Assembly: GCF_007829815.1 (NCBI RefSeq)
Contig: NZ_VIWT01000003.1
Location: 1-64,000 of the forward strand
From: Kitasatospora viridis
GTDB taxonomy: Bacteria > Actinomycetota > Actinomycetes > Streptomycetales > Streptomycetaceae
Reading direction: 5' to 3'
DNA length: 64,000 nucleotides
The notes beneath the pieces were generated by a model. That model saw only the letters and a program-made list of their open reading frames with translations. It had not been told where the DNA came from and made no database searches. Below, in pieces: positions 18,155 to 26,783 of this stretch (its first letter is position 1; the number at the start of each line of letters is the position of its first letter). Made by a program: the position numbers and the translations under genes.

Positions 18155-18579
18155 TCAGCTCCGCAGGCTCCACTGCTGGCTGCCAGCACCCGAGCACGCC
18201 CACAACTGCAGCTTCGTCGCGTTGGCCGTGCCCGTACCGGTGGCGTCCAGGCAGAGGCCCGACTGCACTCCGGTGATGGTCCCGTTGGAGTTCACGTTCC
18301 ACTGTTGGAGTCCGTCATCGCGGCGCCGAAGCCGACGATGCTCTGGAACGTCTGCGAGTTGTCGACGCTGATGGTCGCCGAACCCGAGGAGGCGGCGAAG
18401 CCGAGGTCGGCCTGCTGCGTCAGGTGTTGGCTCAAGTCCGAGGTGGTCAGCCACTTCTGGACCACCTCGCCGGCGGCCGAGGCGCGTGGCGCGGGCAGCA
18501 CCGCCAGCGTCAGTCCGAATGTGCCGGCCAGTGCGCCGGCCAGGCTGGCGCGGCGGATGCCTTTCAACATCGTTGTCAT
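18155..18579 (-). pseudogene. GH30-type glycosidase with ricin lectin, truncated by internal deletion
   Basis: From MTTMLKGIRR the frame encodes a signal peptide (to ASAAGEV), then the start of a GH30 catalytic domain (TISVDNSQTFQSIVGFGAAM, TDS). Within a few bases, around 18303-18313, the sequence switches frame into the end of a ricin-type beta-trefoil (LQQWNVNSNGTITG ... SGLCLDATG ... GAGSQQWSLRS), and the original frame stops at 18292. Nearly the whole catalytic domain and most of the lectin are missing. The deletion end lies in a QQWNVN-coding segment also present in the neighbouring esterase gene. Non-functional as it stands. Confidence 0.8.
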
Positions 18580-18611
18580 GCCTCTCGGTTGGGGAGCAGG
18601 GTGGTGCGCAC

Positions 18612-19967
18612 TTATCCGAGGGTCCACTGCTGGTTGCTTCCGCCGTCGCAGGACCAGAGCTCGACCGGGGCGCCGTCGGCGGTGGAGGCGCCGGTCACGT
18701 CCAGGCACAGGCCGGACTGGGCGCCGGTGATCGTGCCGTTGGTGTTGACGTTCCACTGCTGGTTGGCCTGGCCGTTGCAGGGCCAGACGATCGCCTTGGT
18801 GCCGTTGGCGGTGCCCCGGTCGTCGGCGTCCAGGCACAGGGTGCTGCCGCCGAGCGTGAGCGTCAGCTGGTTCGACGTGGTGTGCGTCCAGGTCTGGTTG
18901 GCCGCGCCGCTGCAGCTGTACGTCTGCTGCTGGGTGCCGGGCGTGGTGGTCGAGTTGGGGTCGTCCAGGCACTTGCCGGCGCCCACCGCGTGCAGTGCGC
19001 CCGTGCTGCCGGGGGTGGGGGCGCTGCCGTCGAGCCCCATGAAGTGGATGGCGTAGGCGGCCATCGGTGTTCCCTGGATGGGCAGTTGGTGCCCGGCGCC
19101 GACGATGCTGTACGTCTCGACCTGTGGGGTGCCGGAACTGCCGCCGTACCGGGCCCGGTTCCAGTTGGCGACCGGGGTGTCGGTCGAGGACGGGGTCTGG
19201 CTCACCCCGAGCACGTTGGTCCACTGCTTGGTCTCTTCGCCGAGGTTGTTGTAGTTCAGGGTGGGGTCGGCGGTGCCGTGCCACAGCTGCACGCGGGGGC
19301 GCGGCCCGGTGTAGCCCGGGTCGGCGTCACCGCGCACCAGGTCGCCCCACTGCTGCGCGGTCATGGAGACCTGGCCGCCGGCGCAGGGGCCGTTCCAGCC
19401 GCGTGCGGTGCCCGTGTAGAAGCAGTGGTAGGGCACGCCCATGAACGCTGCGCCCGCCTTGAACACGTCCGGGTAGTCCGCGAGCATGACGTTGGTCATC
19501 ATGCCGCCCGAGGACTCGCCGGTGACGTACACGGCGTCGGGGTTCCCGCCGTAGTGCTGCTCGGTGTACGTGATCATCGACATCAACCCGACCGGGTCGC
19601 TGCCGCCGTTGCGCCGCAGCGCCTGGTCGGAGGAGACGTCCCAGCAGCTGCCGCCGGGGTTGGTGGAGGGGTAGATGACGAGGAATCCGTACTGGTCGGC
19701 CAGCGCCGCGAAATCGGTGCTGGAGTACAGGTAGGGCCCGGAGCCCTGGCAGCCGTGCAGCGCCAGCAGGATCGGCGGGTCGGGCTTGGCGTTGTTCGGG
19801 ACGTACAGGTACATCTGCAGGTTGGTCGGGTTGGTGCCGAAGTTCGTGACCTGCGTCAACGAAGCGGCGACCGCCTGGGGCGCGGCGGGCAGGCTCACGC
19901 CGATCGCGGCGACGACCGCCAGGAGTACGACGAGCAGGCGGGAGTTCAGGTTCCGGGAACGCAGCAT
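18612..19967 (-). CDS. Secreted CE1/PHB-depolymerase-type esterase with C-terminal ricin lectin
   Basis: A 451-aa exported enzyme. The signal peptide covers about residues 1-35 (SRLLVVLLAVVAAIG ... APQAVAA). The catalytic domain (about 40-315) has HGCQGSG, the nucleophile S152 in GESSGG, D234 in HGTADPT and H293 in GAGH, as in acetylxylan/feruloyl esterases and short-chain PHB depolymerases. Residues 325-451 form a ricin B-type trefoil with repeated QxW signatures (NQTW, QQWNVN, QQWTLG). Adjacent cellulases point to plant cell-wall ester removal. A LacI-type palindrome lies about 180 nt upstream. The frame extends upstream to 20168 but the signal peptide fixes the start at 19967. Confidence 0.88.
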   Translation of the reverse strand: MLRSRNLNSRLLVVLLAVVAAIGVSLPAAPQAVAASLTQVTNFGTNPTNLQMYLYVPNNAKPDPPILLALHGCQGSGPYLYSSTDFAALADQYGFLVIYPSTNPGGSCWDVSSDQALRRNGGSDPVGLMSMITYTEQHYGGNPDAVYVTGESSGGMMTNVMLADYPDVFKAGAAFMGVPYHCFYTGTARGWNGPCAGGQVSMTAQQWGDLVRGDADPGYTGPRPRVQLWHGTADPTLNYNNLGEETKQWTNVLGVSQTPSSTDTPVANWNRARYGGSSGTPQVETYSIVGAGHQLPIQGTPMAAYAIHFMGLDGSAPTPGSTGALHAVGAGKCLDDPNSTTTPGTQQQTYSCSGAANQTWTHTTSNQLTLTLGGSTLCLDADDRGTANGTKAIVWPCNGQANQQWNVNTNGTITGAQSGLCLDVTGASTADGAPVELWSCDGGSNQQWTLG

Positions 19968-20143
19968 GGAATCGCTTCCTCCACGGGCTGTCGAGAGCGT
20001 TGGCAGCGAGCAGGGCATCCCCGGATGCCCATGGGGAGTTCGCGTCGTCGCGCGCTGGTGGTGGAGCGCTGCGATGAGATCTTCGCGGAACAGGTTCGCT
20101 GCTGCGGGTTCGAAGTTCTCGGTGGATGGCCCGTTCGGGGAGA

Positions 20144-20157
20144 TGTGAGCGCTCACA
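20144..20157. promoter_or_regulatory. LacI-family operator variant upstream of the esterase
   Basis: TGTGAGCGCTCACA is a perfect 14-bp palindrome. It differs from the CebR consensus TGGGAGCGCTCCCA by one symmetric substitution, so it may be read by a different LacI-family regulator (for example a xylan- or oligosaccharide-responsive one) or weakly by CebR. Confidence 0.6.
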
Positions 20158-20410
20158 ACTGCGAGCACACGTTCGCGGCCGCCATGCTCTCGATTCTGGC
20201 GCTGATCTGACGTTCAGCATGCCGACAGTGCATCAGTGTTCATGACCTGTCAAGGAGTCACGGGACTACTGTTTCCCTCCCGGCGATGCGGATCGGGCGA
20301 CAGCCACACCCGGCCCGCGCCCGGCCCGCCCGGCCCGCCGGAGGCAGCCGACCAGCGCGGACGCCCGGCAGCAGGCGCCCCGAAAGTTGCGCAACTCGCC
20401 CGACCGCCCG

Positions 20411-20424
20411 TGGGAGCGCTCCAC
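20411..20424. promoter_or_regulatory. CebR box, distal GH6 site
   Basis: TGGGAGCGCTCCAC matches 12 of 14 bases of the CebR consensus TGGGAGCGCTCCCA. It lies about 40 nt upstream of the proposed -35 of the GH6 gene. Confidence 0.65.
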
Positions 20425-20515
20425 AATGAACAGCTGTATCAGCAACGGCTCTTGACGGACCCCTAGCATCCTGGCTTTATGTGTCTGGGCACCGGCGAGA
20501 GCGCCCGCCGACTCG

Positions 20516-20529
20516 TGGAAGCGCTCCCA
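20516..20529. promoter_or_regulatory. CebR box, proximal GH6 site
   Basis: TGGAAGCGCTCCCA matches 13 of 14 bases of the CebR consensus. It lies downstream of the proposed promoter in the 5' leader of the GH6 gene, where binding would block transcription until cellobiose or cellotriose releases the repressor. Confidence 0.8.
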
Positions 20530-20634
20530 CGCTTCCCGGAACTCCCCCAGGTTTCCCATCAGGACTCCCGTCAGGACTCCACCGCGCACGGCGCCACCCG
20601 GGCCCACCCCACCCCCACCCGAAGGGACCCGATC

Positions 20635-22641
20635 GTGCCCCACCTCACGCTCCGCAGACTCCGAACGGCCGCCGCCGCGGCCGCACTCGGCGCCACGGCC
20701 CTCGTTCCCGTGGTCGGTGCGCAGTCGGCGCAGGCCGCCGCCACCCACCTGGTCAACCCGTTCGTCGGCGCGACCGGCTACCTCAACCCCGACTACACCG
20801 CCGAGGTCAGCGCCCAGGCCACCGCCGACGGCGGCACGCTGGGCGCCACGGAGGCCCAGGTCGCGAGCAACTCCACCGCCGTCTGGATGGACCACATCGG
20901 TGCCATCGCCGGTGACGGCGGCCGCCTGGGCCTGCGCGCCCACCTCGACCGGGCGCTGGCCCAGTCGGCGAGCAGCGGCACCCCGGTGGTCTTCCAGGTG
21001 GTGGTCTACGACCTGCCCGGGCGGGACTGCGCCGCGATCGCCTCGAACGGCGAACTTCCGGCCACCGCAGCGGGGTTGACCACCTACGAGAGCCAGTACA
21101 TCGACCCGATCGCGGCGATCCTGGCCGACCCGAAGTACGCCTCGCTGCGGATCGCCGCGATCATCGAGCCGGACTCGCTGCCGAACGCGGTGACCAACCA
21201 GAACAAGCCGGCCTGCGCCACCGCGACGCCGTTCTACGAGACCGGGATCGAGTACGCGCTGAACAAGCTGCACCCGATCGGCAACGTCTACGACTACCTG
21301 GACATCGGCCACTCCGGCTGGCTCGGCTGGCAGACCAACATGGTCCCGGCGGGCCAGGAGTACGCCAAGATCGCCAAGGCCACCACAGCCGGCTTCGCCA
21401 GCGTGGACGGCTTCATCAGCGACACCGCGAACACCACCCCGCTGAACGAGCCGTTCCTCACCGACCCCGACCTCCAGGTCGGCGGCCAGCCGCTGAAGTC
21501 CGCCAACTTCTACCAGTACAACCCGGACTTCGACGAGTACACCTACGACACCCAGATGTACGCCACCATGGTGTCGAACGGCTTCCCGAGCACCATCGGC
21601 ATGCTGGTGGACACCTCGCGCAACGGCTGGGGCGGCAGCGCCCGGCCCACCGGGCTGAACACGGCCCCGACCACCACCAACGCCTACGTGGCGGCCAACA
21701 AGGTGGACCAGCGCCCGTTCCGCGGCGACTGGTGCAACGTCAACGGCGCGGGCATCGGCGCCCGGCCGCAGGCCCAGCCGTACGGCTCCGCCAACCCGAT
21801 CATCGCCTTCCTCTGGGTGAAGCCCCCGGGCGAGTCGGACGGCGACTACCCGAGCGCGACCCACCCGCACGGCGACCCGCACTGCGACCCGAACGGCACC
21901 CAGACGGACGGCAACGGCGGCACCTACCCGACCGACGCCCTCGGCGCCGCCAACGTGCCGGCCGGCCAGTGGTACGGCGCCGAGTTCCAGCAGCTGGTCC
22001 AGAACGCCTACCCGTCCTTCGGGGGCTCCTCCAGCGGCGGCGACACCACCCCGCCGAGCACCCCGACCGGACTGACCGTCACCGGCACCACCGCCAGCAG
22101 CGTCTCGCTCTCCTGGACCGCCTCCACCGACAACGTGGGCGTCACCGGCTACGACGTGTACCGCAACGGCAGCAAGCTCGCGACCAGCAGCACCACCGGC
22201 TACACCGACACCGGCCTAACCGCCGCCACCGCCTACCAGTACACCGTCGCCGCCTACGACGCCGCCGGGAACCTCTCCCCCGTCTCCGCCGCGGTCACCG
22301 CGACCACGGCCGGCAGCGGAGGCGGAACCGGCGGGGGTGGCGGGTGCACCGCGACCTACTCGGTGTCCAATGACTGGGGCAGCGGCTTCAACGCCAACGT
22401 CACCGTGACCAACACCGGCAGTGCGCCCACCACGTCCTGGAAGGTGACCTGGACCTGGGCCGGCAACCAGCAGATGACCAACGCCTGGAACGCCACCGCC
22501 ACCCAGACCGGCAGCGCGGTCAGCGCCGTCAACGCGGGCTACAACGGCACGGTGGCCGTCGGCGCCGGCACCAGCTTCGGCCTCTCGGGCAGCTACTCGG
22601 GCGGCAACACCGCCCCGACCCTGACCTGCACCGCGAGCTGA
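20635..22641 (+). CDS. Secreted GH6 cellobiohydrolase/endoglucanase with FN3 and CBM2
   Basis: A 668-aa exoenzyme starting at GTG 20635 after GAAGGGA. The signal peptide runs to about residue 36 (AQSAQAAA). The GH6 domain (about 38-460) shows YDLPGRDC with D131 and the acid D180 in IIEPDSLPN, plus VKPPGESDGDYP for the active-site base region. A fibronectin type III domain (about 472-560, PPSTPTGLTVTGTTASSVSL) and a Gly-rich linker lead to a cellulose-binding CBM2 (about 568-668, WGSGFNANVTVTNTG). It resembles the exo-acting GH6 enzymes of Streptomyces. Controlled by CebR boxes and ended by a strong hairpin. Confidence 0.93.
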   Translation: MPHLTLRRLRTAAAAAALGATALVPVVGAQSAQAAATHLVNPFVGATGYLNPDYTAEVSAQATADGGTLGATEAQVASNSTAVWMDHIGAIAGDGGRLGLRAHLDRALAQSASSGTPVVFQVVVYDLPGRDCAAIASNGELPATAAGLTTYESQYIDPIAAILADPKYASLRIAAIIEPDSLPNAVTNQNKPACATATPFYETGIEYALNKLHPIGNVYDYLDIGHSGWLGWQTNMVPAGQEYAKIAKATTAGFASVDGFISDTANTTPLNEPFLTDPDLQVGGQPLKSANFYQYNPDFDEYTYDTQMYATMVSNGFPSTIGMLVDTSRNGWGGSARPTGLNTAPTTTNAYVAANKVDQRPFRGDWCNVNGAGIGARPQAQPYGSANPIIAFLWVKPPGESDGDYPSATHPHGDPHCDPNGTQTDGNGGTYPTDALGAANVPAGQWYGAEFQQLVQNAYPSFGGSSSGGDTTPPSTPTGLTVTGTTASSVSLSWTASTDNVGVTGYDVYRNGSKLATSSTTGYTDTGLTAATAYQYTVAAYDAAGNLSPVSAAVTATTAGSGGGTGGGGGCTATYSVSNDWGSGFNANVTVTNTGSAPTTSWKVTWTWAGNQQMTNAWNATATQTGSAVSAVNAGYNGTVAVGAGTSFGLSGSYSGGNTAPTLTCTAS

Positions 22642-22664
22642 GCCCAAGCCACCTCCTCCCCCAC

Positions 22665-22696
22665 GGGGCCGGCCGGACCACCCACCGGCCGGCCCC
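22665..22696. terminator. Hairpin terminator after the GH6 gene
   Basis: A perfect 12-bp stem (GGGGCCGGCCGG with its complement) and an 8-nt loop lie 24 nt past the GH6 stop and 27 nt before the GH5 start, insulating the two cellulase genes. Confidence 0.8.
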
Positions 22697-22709
22697 GCTC
22701 CTTCGCCCA

Positions 22710-22723
22710 TAGGAGCGCTCCCA
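22710..22723. promoter_or_regulatory. CebR box overlapping the GH5 ribosome-binding site
   Basis: TAGGAGCGCTCCCA matches 13 of 14 bases of the CebR consensus. Its AGGAG (22711-22715) is also the Shine-Dalgarno sequence and its last base is the A of the ATG, so operator and translation start are the same DNA. Confidence 0.78.
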
Positions 22724-24288
22724 TGACCCCTCCCCCGACTCCCCGCACCGTGCTCGCCACCGCCCTGCTGGCCGCCGGCACACTGGGCGCGGCACTGCTG
22801 CTGCCCGCGGGCGCGTCACCCGCCGCTGCCGCTGCCTCAGCCGCCAACAGCCCGTCCTGCGCCGTCAGTTACAGCACCAACGACTGGGGCAGCGGATTCA
22901 CCGCGAACGTCACCGTCACCGACACCGGCAGCACCCCCCTCGACGGTTGGACCCTCGGCTACGCCTACACCGGCAACCAGACCCTCGGCAACGGCTGGAA
23001 CGGCACCTGGACCCAGACCGGCAGCACCGTCACCGTCACCAACCCCAGCTACGCCACCACCATCGCCCCCGGCGCCAGCTACACCACCAGCGCCAACTTC
23101 AGCTACAGCGGGAGCAACACCGCACCCACCGCCTTCACCGTCAACGGCACCGTCTGCAGCCCGAGTTCAGGCCCCACGCCCACCCCGACACCCACGCCCA
23201 CCCCCACCCCGACACCCACACCCACGCCCACGCCCACGCCCACGCCCACGCCGACCGGCCCTCCCCCGCCCGGGGGCGCCGCGCCCGCGCTGCACGTGGC
23301 GGGCAACCAGCTCCAGGACGTCACCGGACGCACCGTCACCCTGCACGGCGCCGACCGCTCCGGCGCCGAATTCGCCTGCGTGCAGGGCAACGGCATCTTC
23401 GACGGCCCGATGGACCAGGCCTCGATCGACGCGATGAAGAGCTGGCACCTCACGGCGGTCCGGATCCCGCTCAACGAGGACTGCTGGCTCGGTCTGCCGA
23501 ACGTCCAGGCGGCCTACGCCGGTTCCACCTACATCAACGCGATCAAGTCCTACGTGCAGCTCCTGCACCAGAACGGCCTGAACACCGTCCTGGACCTGCA
23601 CTGGACGGACGGCGCCTACACCGGCAAGTCCTCGGCCTGCACCTCCGCCGCCGCCACCTGCCAGAAGCCGATGCCCGACGCCGCCAACGCGATCCCGTTC
23701 TGGCGCTCGGTGGCCGCCACCTTCAAGGGCGACGACGCGACCGTCTTCGACCTGTTCAACGAGCCCTACCCGTCCCGCGCGACCGGCAGCGAGGCGAGCG
23801 GCTGGGCCTGCTGGCGCGACGGCGGCAGCTGCCCGGGCATCGGCTACCAGGTGGCCGGCATGCAGGCGATGGTGGACGCGGTGCGCGGCACCGGCGCGGA
23901 CAACGTGCTGATGCTCGGCGGGATCGAGTACGCCAACGACCTCACCCAGTGGCTGGCCTACGAACCGACCGACCCGCTGCACCAGTTGGCCGCCTCCTGG
24001 CACTCCTACAACTTCAACGCGTGCTCCTCGGCCGCCTGCTGGGACAGCCAGCTCGGGCCGGTCGCGGCGACCGTGCCGGTGATCAGCGGCGAGCTCGGCG
24101 AGAACGACTGCGGGCACGGCTACCTGGACTCACTGCTGCCCTGGCTGGACCAGCACGGGATCTCCTACCTCGCGTGGACCTGGAACACCTGGGACTGCTC
24201 CAGCGGCCCCGCGCTGATCTCGGCCTACGACGGCACGCCGACCGCCTTCGGGGCGGGCTACCGGGCCCACCTCGCCACGCTCGGCTGA
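22723..24288 (+). CDS. Secreted GH5 cellulase with N-terminal CBM2 and Pro-Thr linker
   Basis: A 521-aa exoenzyme. It has a signal peptide (to about residue 38), a CBM2 (about 45-145, WGSGFTANVTVTDTG), a long repetitive Pro-Thr linker (about 150-182) and a GH5 catalytic domain. The acid/base is E347 in DLFNEPYP and the nucleophile E457 in VISGELGEND. Paired Cys residues (ACWRDGGSC, SACWD, NDCG) suggest disulphides. It probably cuts internal beta-1,4-glucan bonds, supplying substrate for the GH6 enzyme and cellobiose for CebEFG. It sits where cebR usually lies next to cebE. A CebR box covers its RBS. Confidence 0.93.
   Translation: MTPPPTPRTVLATALLAAGTLGAALLLPAGASPAAAAASAANSPSCAVSYSTNDWGSGFTANVTVTDTGSTPLDGWTLGYAYTGNQTLGNGWNGTWTQTGSTVTVTNPSYATTIAPGASYTTSANFSYSGSNTAPTAFTVNGTVCSPSSGPTPTPTPTPTPTPTPTPTPTPTPTPTPTGPPPPGGAAPALHVAGNQLQDVTGRTVTLHGADRSGAEFACVQGNGIFDGPMDQASIDAMKSWHLTAVRIPLNEDCWLGLPNVQAAYAGSTYINAIKSYVQLLHQNGLNTVLDLHWTDGAYTGKSSACTSAAATCQKPMPDAANAIPFWRSVAATFKGDDATVFDLFNEPYPSRATGSEASGWACWRDGGSCPGIGYQVAGMQAMVDAVRGTGADNVLMLGGIEYANDLTQWLAYEPTDPLHQLAASWHSYNFNACSSAACWDSQLGPVAATVPVISGELGENDCGHGYLDSLLPWLDQHGISYLAWTWNTWDCSSGPALISAYDGTPTAFGAGYRAHLATLG
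23170..23262 (+). repeat. Low-complexity CCCACG/CCGACA repeat encoding the Pro-Thr linker
   Basis: Imperfect hexamers encode a run of about 15 Pro-Thr pairs between CBM2 and the GH5 domain. Likely O-glycosylated linker; prone to length change in whole units. Confidence 0.85.
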
Positions 24289-24307
24289 CCCCGCCACCGC
24301 ACGCCCT

Positions 24308-24333
24308 GCCGGGCGCCCCTCGGGACGCCCGGC
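24308..24333. terminator. Hairpin after the GH5 gene
   Basis: GCCGGGCG and its complement CGCCCGGC flank a short middle with a further CCC/GGG pairing, 20 nt past the GH5 stop. Probable terminator ahead of the cebE promoter. Confidence 0.6.
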
Positions 24334-24389
24334 CCTTCGTCGTACCCAACTCCGGCAGAGCACACATCAGTTACATCCGTGCCTGACCC

Positions 24390-24419
24390 TTGACACGCGC
24401 CGCCGCCAGGCCGCAACCT
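24390..24419 (+). promoter_or_regulatory. cebE promoter
   Basis: TTGACA (24390-24395) and CAACCT (24414-24419), spacer 18 nt, lie immediately upstream of a perfect CebR box that would cover the transcription start. This is the expected arrangement for a repressed sugar-transport operon. Confidence 0.55.
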
Positions 24420-24432
24420 TCCGGCAGGCGTC

Positions 24433-24446
24433 TGGGAGCGCTCCCA
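24433..24446. promoter_or_regulatory. Perfect CebR box of the cebEFG operon
   Basis: TGGGAGCGCTCCCA is identical to the consensus operator of the LacI-family cellulose-utilisation repressor CebR. It lies about 60 nt before the cebE start and just after the proposed -10. Confidence 0.92.
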
Positions 24447-24504
24447 CGCCCTGCTCCCACGCCCTGCTCCCACCACCCGACCGCACTGTCCCGAAGGAGC
24501 CCCT

Positions 24505-25824
24505 GTGCACCAGACCCGAACCACCCGCCCCCGCAGATCCGCCCTCCTCGGGGCGGGTGCGCTGGCCGCCGCCGCGGTCCTGCTGGCCGGCTGCTCCTCC
24601 AGCGGCGGCTCCCCCGCCGCGGCCGGCCCGGGGCAGAAGATCACCCTGACCGTGGGCGACTTCGGCACCTTCGGCTACAAGGAGGCCGGCCTCTTCGACG
24701 CCTACATGGCGGCCCACCCGAACATCACCATCAAGGAGGACACCACCACCGCCGAGGCCGACTACTGGACCGCGCTGCAGACCCACCTGGCAGCGGGCAG
24801 CGGCATGGACGACGTGCAGGCCCTGGAGGTCGGCCGGATCTCCCTGGCCACCTCGGATGCGCTGAGCAGCGCCTTCGTCGACCTCGCCAAGGCGCCCGGC
24901 GTCAGCAAGGGCGACTACCTCCCGTGGAAGTGGCAGCAGGCGACCACCGCCGACAACCGCACCATCGGCCTCGGCACCGACGTCGGCCCGATGGCCATCT
25001 GTTACCGGCAGGACCTCTTCCAGGCCGCCGGCCTGCCCAGCGACCCGGCCGCCGTCAGCGCGCTCTGGGCCGGCGACTGGTCCAAGTACGTCGAGCAGGG
25101 CAAGGCCTTCCAGGCCAAGGCGCCCAAGGGAACGTACTTCATGGACACCGCCACCGGCCTGTTCAACGGCGTGGTCTCCTCCGCCGCCCAGCAGTACTAC
25201 CAGGGCGGCAAGCTCGACTACAAGGACTCACCGAGCGTCAAGTCCGCCTGGAGCCTGGCGATGCAGGCCGACTCGGCCGGACTCTCCGAGGGGCTCAAGG
25301 AGTTCGACCCGGCGTGGCAGACCGCCTTCGCGCAGTCCAGCTTCGCCACCACGATCTGCCCGTCCTGGCAGCAGGCCAACATCCAGAAGTTCTCCGGCGC
25401 GGCCAACGCCGGCAAGTGGAACATCGCCCAGGCTCCGGCGGCCGGCAACTGGGGCGGATCATTCCTGACCGTGCCGAGCTCCGGCAAGCACCAGGCCGAC
25501 GCGGAGGCGCTGGTGGCCTGGCTCACCGCCCCCGAGCAGCAGGCGAAGGTCTTCGAGGCGGTCGGCAACATCCCGTCCAACCAAGGCGCGTACGCGCTCA
25601 GCGAGGTGAGCGGCTACAAGAACCCCTACATCGGCCCGAACGCCCCCACCGGCCAGATCTTCTCGGCCGCGGCCAAGGCGATCCAGCCCGCCGAGACCGG
25701 CCCGCACGCCGGTGACCTGCAGAACGACTTCAGCAACGGGATCCTGCTGGTCGAGCAGAACCACAAGAGCGCGGGCGACGCCTGGAACACCACCGTCCAG
25801 CAGATCGACAGCAGCATCCAGTGA
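24505..25824 (+). CDS. cebE: Cello-oligosaccharide ABC transporter, substrate-binding lipoprotein CebE
   Basis: A 439-aa extracytoplasmic binding protein of the CUT1 family. The twin-arginine-like and hydrophobic N-terminus ends in the lipobox LLAGC (Cys near residue 32), followed by a Ser/Gly spacer. It should capture cellobiose and cellotriose released by the flanking cellulases and deliver them to CebF/CebG. GTG start with GAAGGAG upstream. The stop overlaps the cebF start. No ATPase gene is present; as in other Streptomyces the shared MsiK ATPase elsewhere would energise it. Confidence 0.9.
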   Translation: MHQTRTTRPRRSALLGAGALAAAAVLLAGCSSSGGSPAAAGPGQKITLTVGDFGTFGYKEAGLFDAYMAAHPNITIKEDTTTAEADYWTALQTHLAAGSGMDDVQALEVGRISLATSDALSSAFVDLAKAPGVSKGDYLPWKWQQATTADNRTIGLGTDVGPMAICYRQDLFQAAGLPSDPAAVSALWAGDWSKYVEQGKAFQAKAPKGTYFMDTATGLFNGVVSSAAQQYYQGGKLDYKDSPSVKSAWSLAMQADSAGLSEGLKEFDPAWQTAFAQSSFATTICPSWQQANIQKFSGAANAGKWNIAQAPAAGNWGGSFLTVPSSGKHQADAEALVAWLTAPEQQAKVFEAVGNIPSNQGAYALSEVSGYKNPYIGPNAPTGQIFSAAAKAIQPAETGPHAGDLQNDFSNGILLVEQNHKSAGDAWNTTVQQIDSSIQ

Positions 25825-26783
25825 CCCGGGCACTCCCCACTCCCCCAACTCCCGAGCGCCGCCAGCTCTGGCGCAGCAGGCTCTACCGCTGGGACAGCAA
25901 GGGCACGCCGTACGCGTTCGTCGCACCGTTCTTCGTGGTCTTCGCCGCCTTCGGGCTCTTCCCGCTGCTCTACACCGGCTGGCTCTCGCTGCACCAGGTG
26001 AGCCTCTACCACGTCAACCAGGCGCGGTGGGTGGGCCTGGGCAACTACCGCGACCTGTTCACCGGCGCGCCCAGCAGGTTCTTCTGGAACGCGCTGCGCA
26101 ACACCGTCACGCTCGGCGCGCTCTCCACCGTGCCGCAGCTGGCGATGGCCATCGGCCTGGCCCACCTGCTCAACTACCGGCTGCGCGCCCGGGGTTTCCT
26201 GCGCACGGCACTGCTCGCGCCGTACGCGACCTCGGTGGCCGCCGCCACGCTGGCGTTCGCGCTGATCTTCAGCCCCGAGGGCGGGATGGCCAACTGGTTC
26301 ATCCACCTGTTCGGCTTCGGCCGCGTCGACTGGGAGGCCGGCCGGTGGAGTTCGCAGTTCGCCATCGCCACCATCGTGACCTGGCGGTGGACCGGCTACA
26401 ACGCGCTGATCTACCTGGCCGCGATGCAGGCGGTGCCGGGCGAGCTGTACGAGGCGGCCGCCATCGACGGGGCGAGCAGGCTGCGCCAGTTCTGGCACGT
26501 GACCGTGCCGGCGCTGCGCCCGACGATCCTGTTCACCGTGGTGATCTCCACCATCGGCGCCACCCAACTCTTCGGCGAGCCCTTCCTGTTCGGCGGCCAG
26601 AGCGGCCACCAGGGCGGCGCCGACAACCAGTACGAGACGCTCGGGGTGCTGATGTACGACCAGGGGTTCCACAACAGCATGCTGGGCCGGGCCTCGGCGG
26701 TGGCCTGGACGATGTTCGCGCTGCTCCTGCTGCTCGGCCTGGTCAACGCCCTGATCGCCCGTCGGCTCCGGCGGTCGCAGTGA
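25821..26783 (+). CDS. cebF: Cello-oligosaccharide ABC transporter permease CebF
   Basis: A 320-aa inner-membrane permease with six predicted membrane segments, the first at about FVAPFFVVFAAFGLFPLL. The EAA loop contacting the ATPase is visible as ELYEAAAIDGASRLRQFW. GTG start overlapping the cebE stop by 4 bp and an end overlapping cebG show a tightly coupled operon. Confidence 0.92.
   Translation: MTRALPTPPTPERRQLWRSRLYRWDSKGTPYAFVAPFFVVFAAFGLFPLLYTGWLSLHQVSLYHVNQARWVGLGNYRDLFTGAPSRFFWNALRNTVTLGALSTVPQLAMAIGLAHLLNYRLRARGFLRTALLAPYATSVAAATLAFALIFSPEGGMANWFIHLFGFGRVDWEAGRWSSQFAIATIVTWRWTGYNALIYLAAMQAVPGELYEAAAIDGASRLRQFWHVTVPALRPTILFTVVISTIGATQLFGEPFLFGGQSGHQGGADNQYETLGVLMYDQGFHNSMLGRASAVAWTMFALLLLLGLVNALIARRLRRSQ

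Larger units (their letters stand above)
19968..20634. other. Divergent regulatory region between esterase and GH6 cellulase
   Basis: This 667-bp stretch holds no convincing gene. It contains a LacI-family palindrome near the esterase side (20144-20157), two CebR boxes (20411-20424, 20516-20529) and a possible promoter for the GH6 gene between them (TTGACG at 20452, CTTTAT at 20475). It seems to be a double promoter region controlling both exoenzymes. Confidence 0.65.

Noticed and set aside
23170..23262. Tandem hexamers that could look like a repeat array or CRISPR.
   Set aside because: They are in-frame codons for a Pro-Thr linker in the GH5 cellulase, with no spacers.
24447..24474. Direct repeat CGCCCTGCTCCCAC after the perfect CebR box as an extra operator.
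   Set aside because: It lacks the GAGCGCTC dyad; each copy resembles only a half-site, so it was not listed as an operator.
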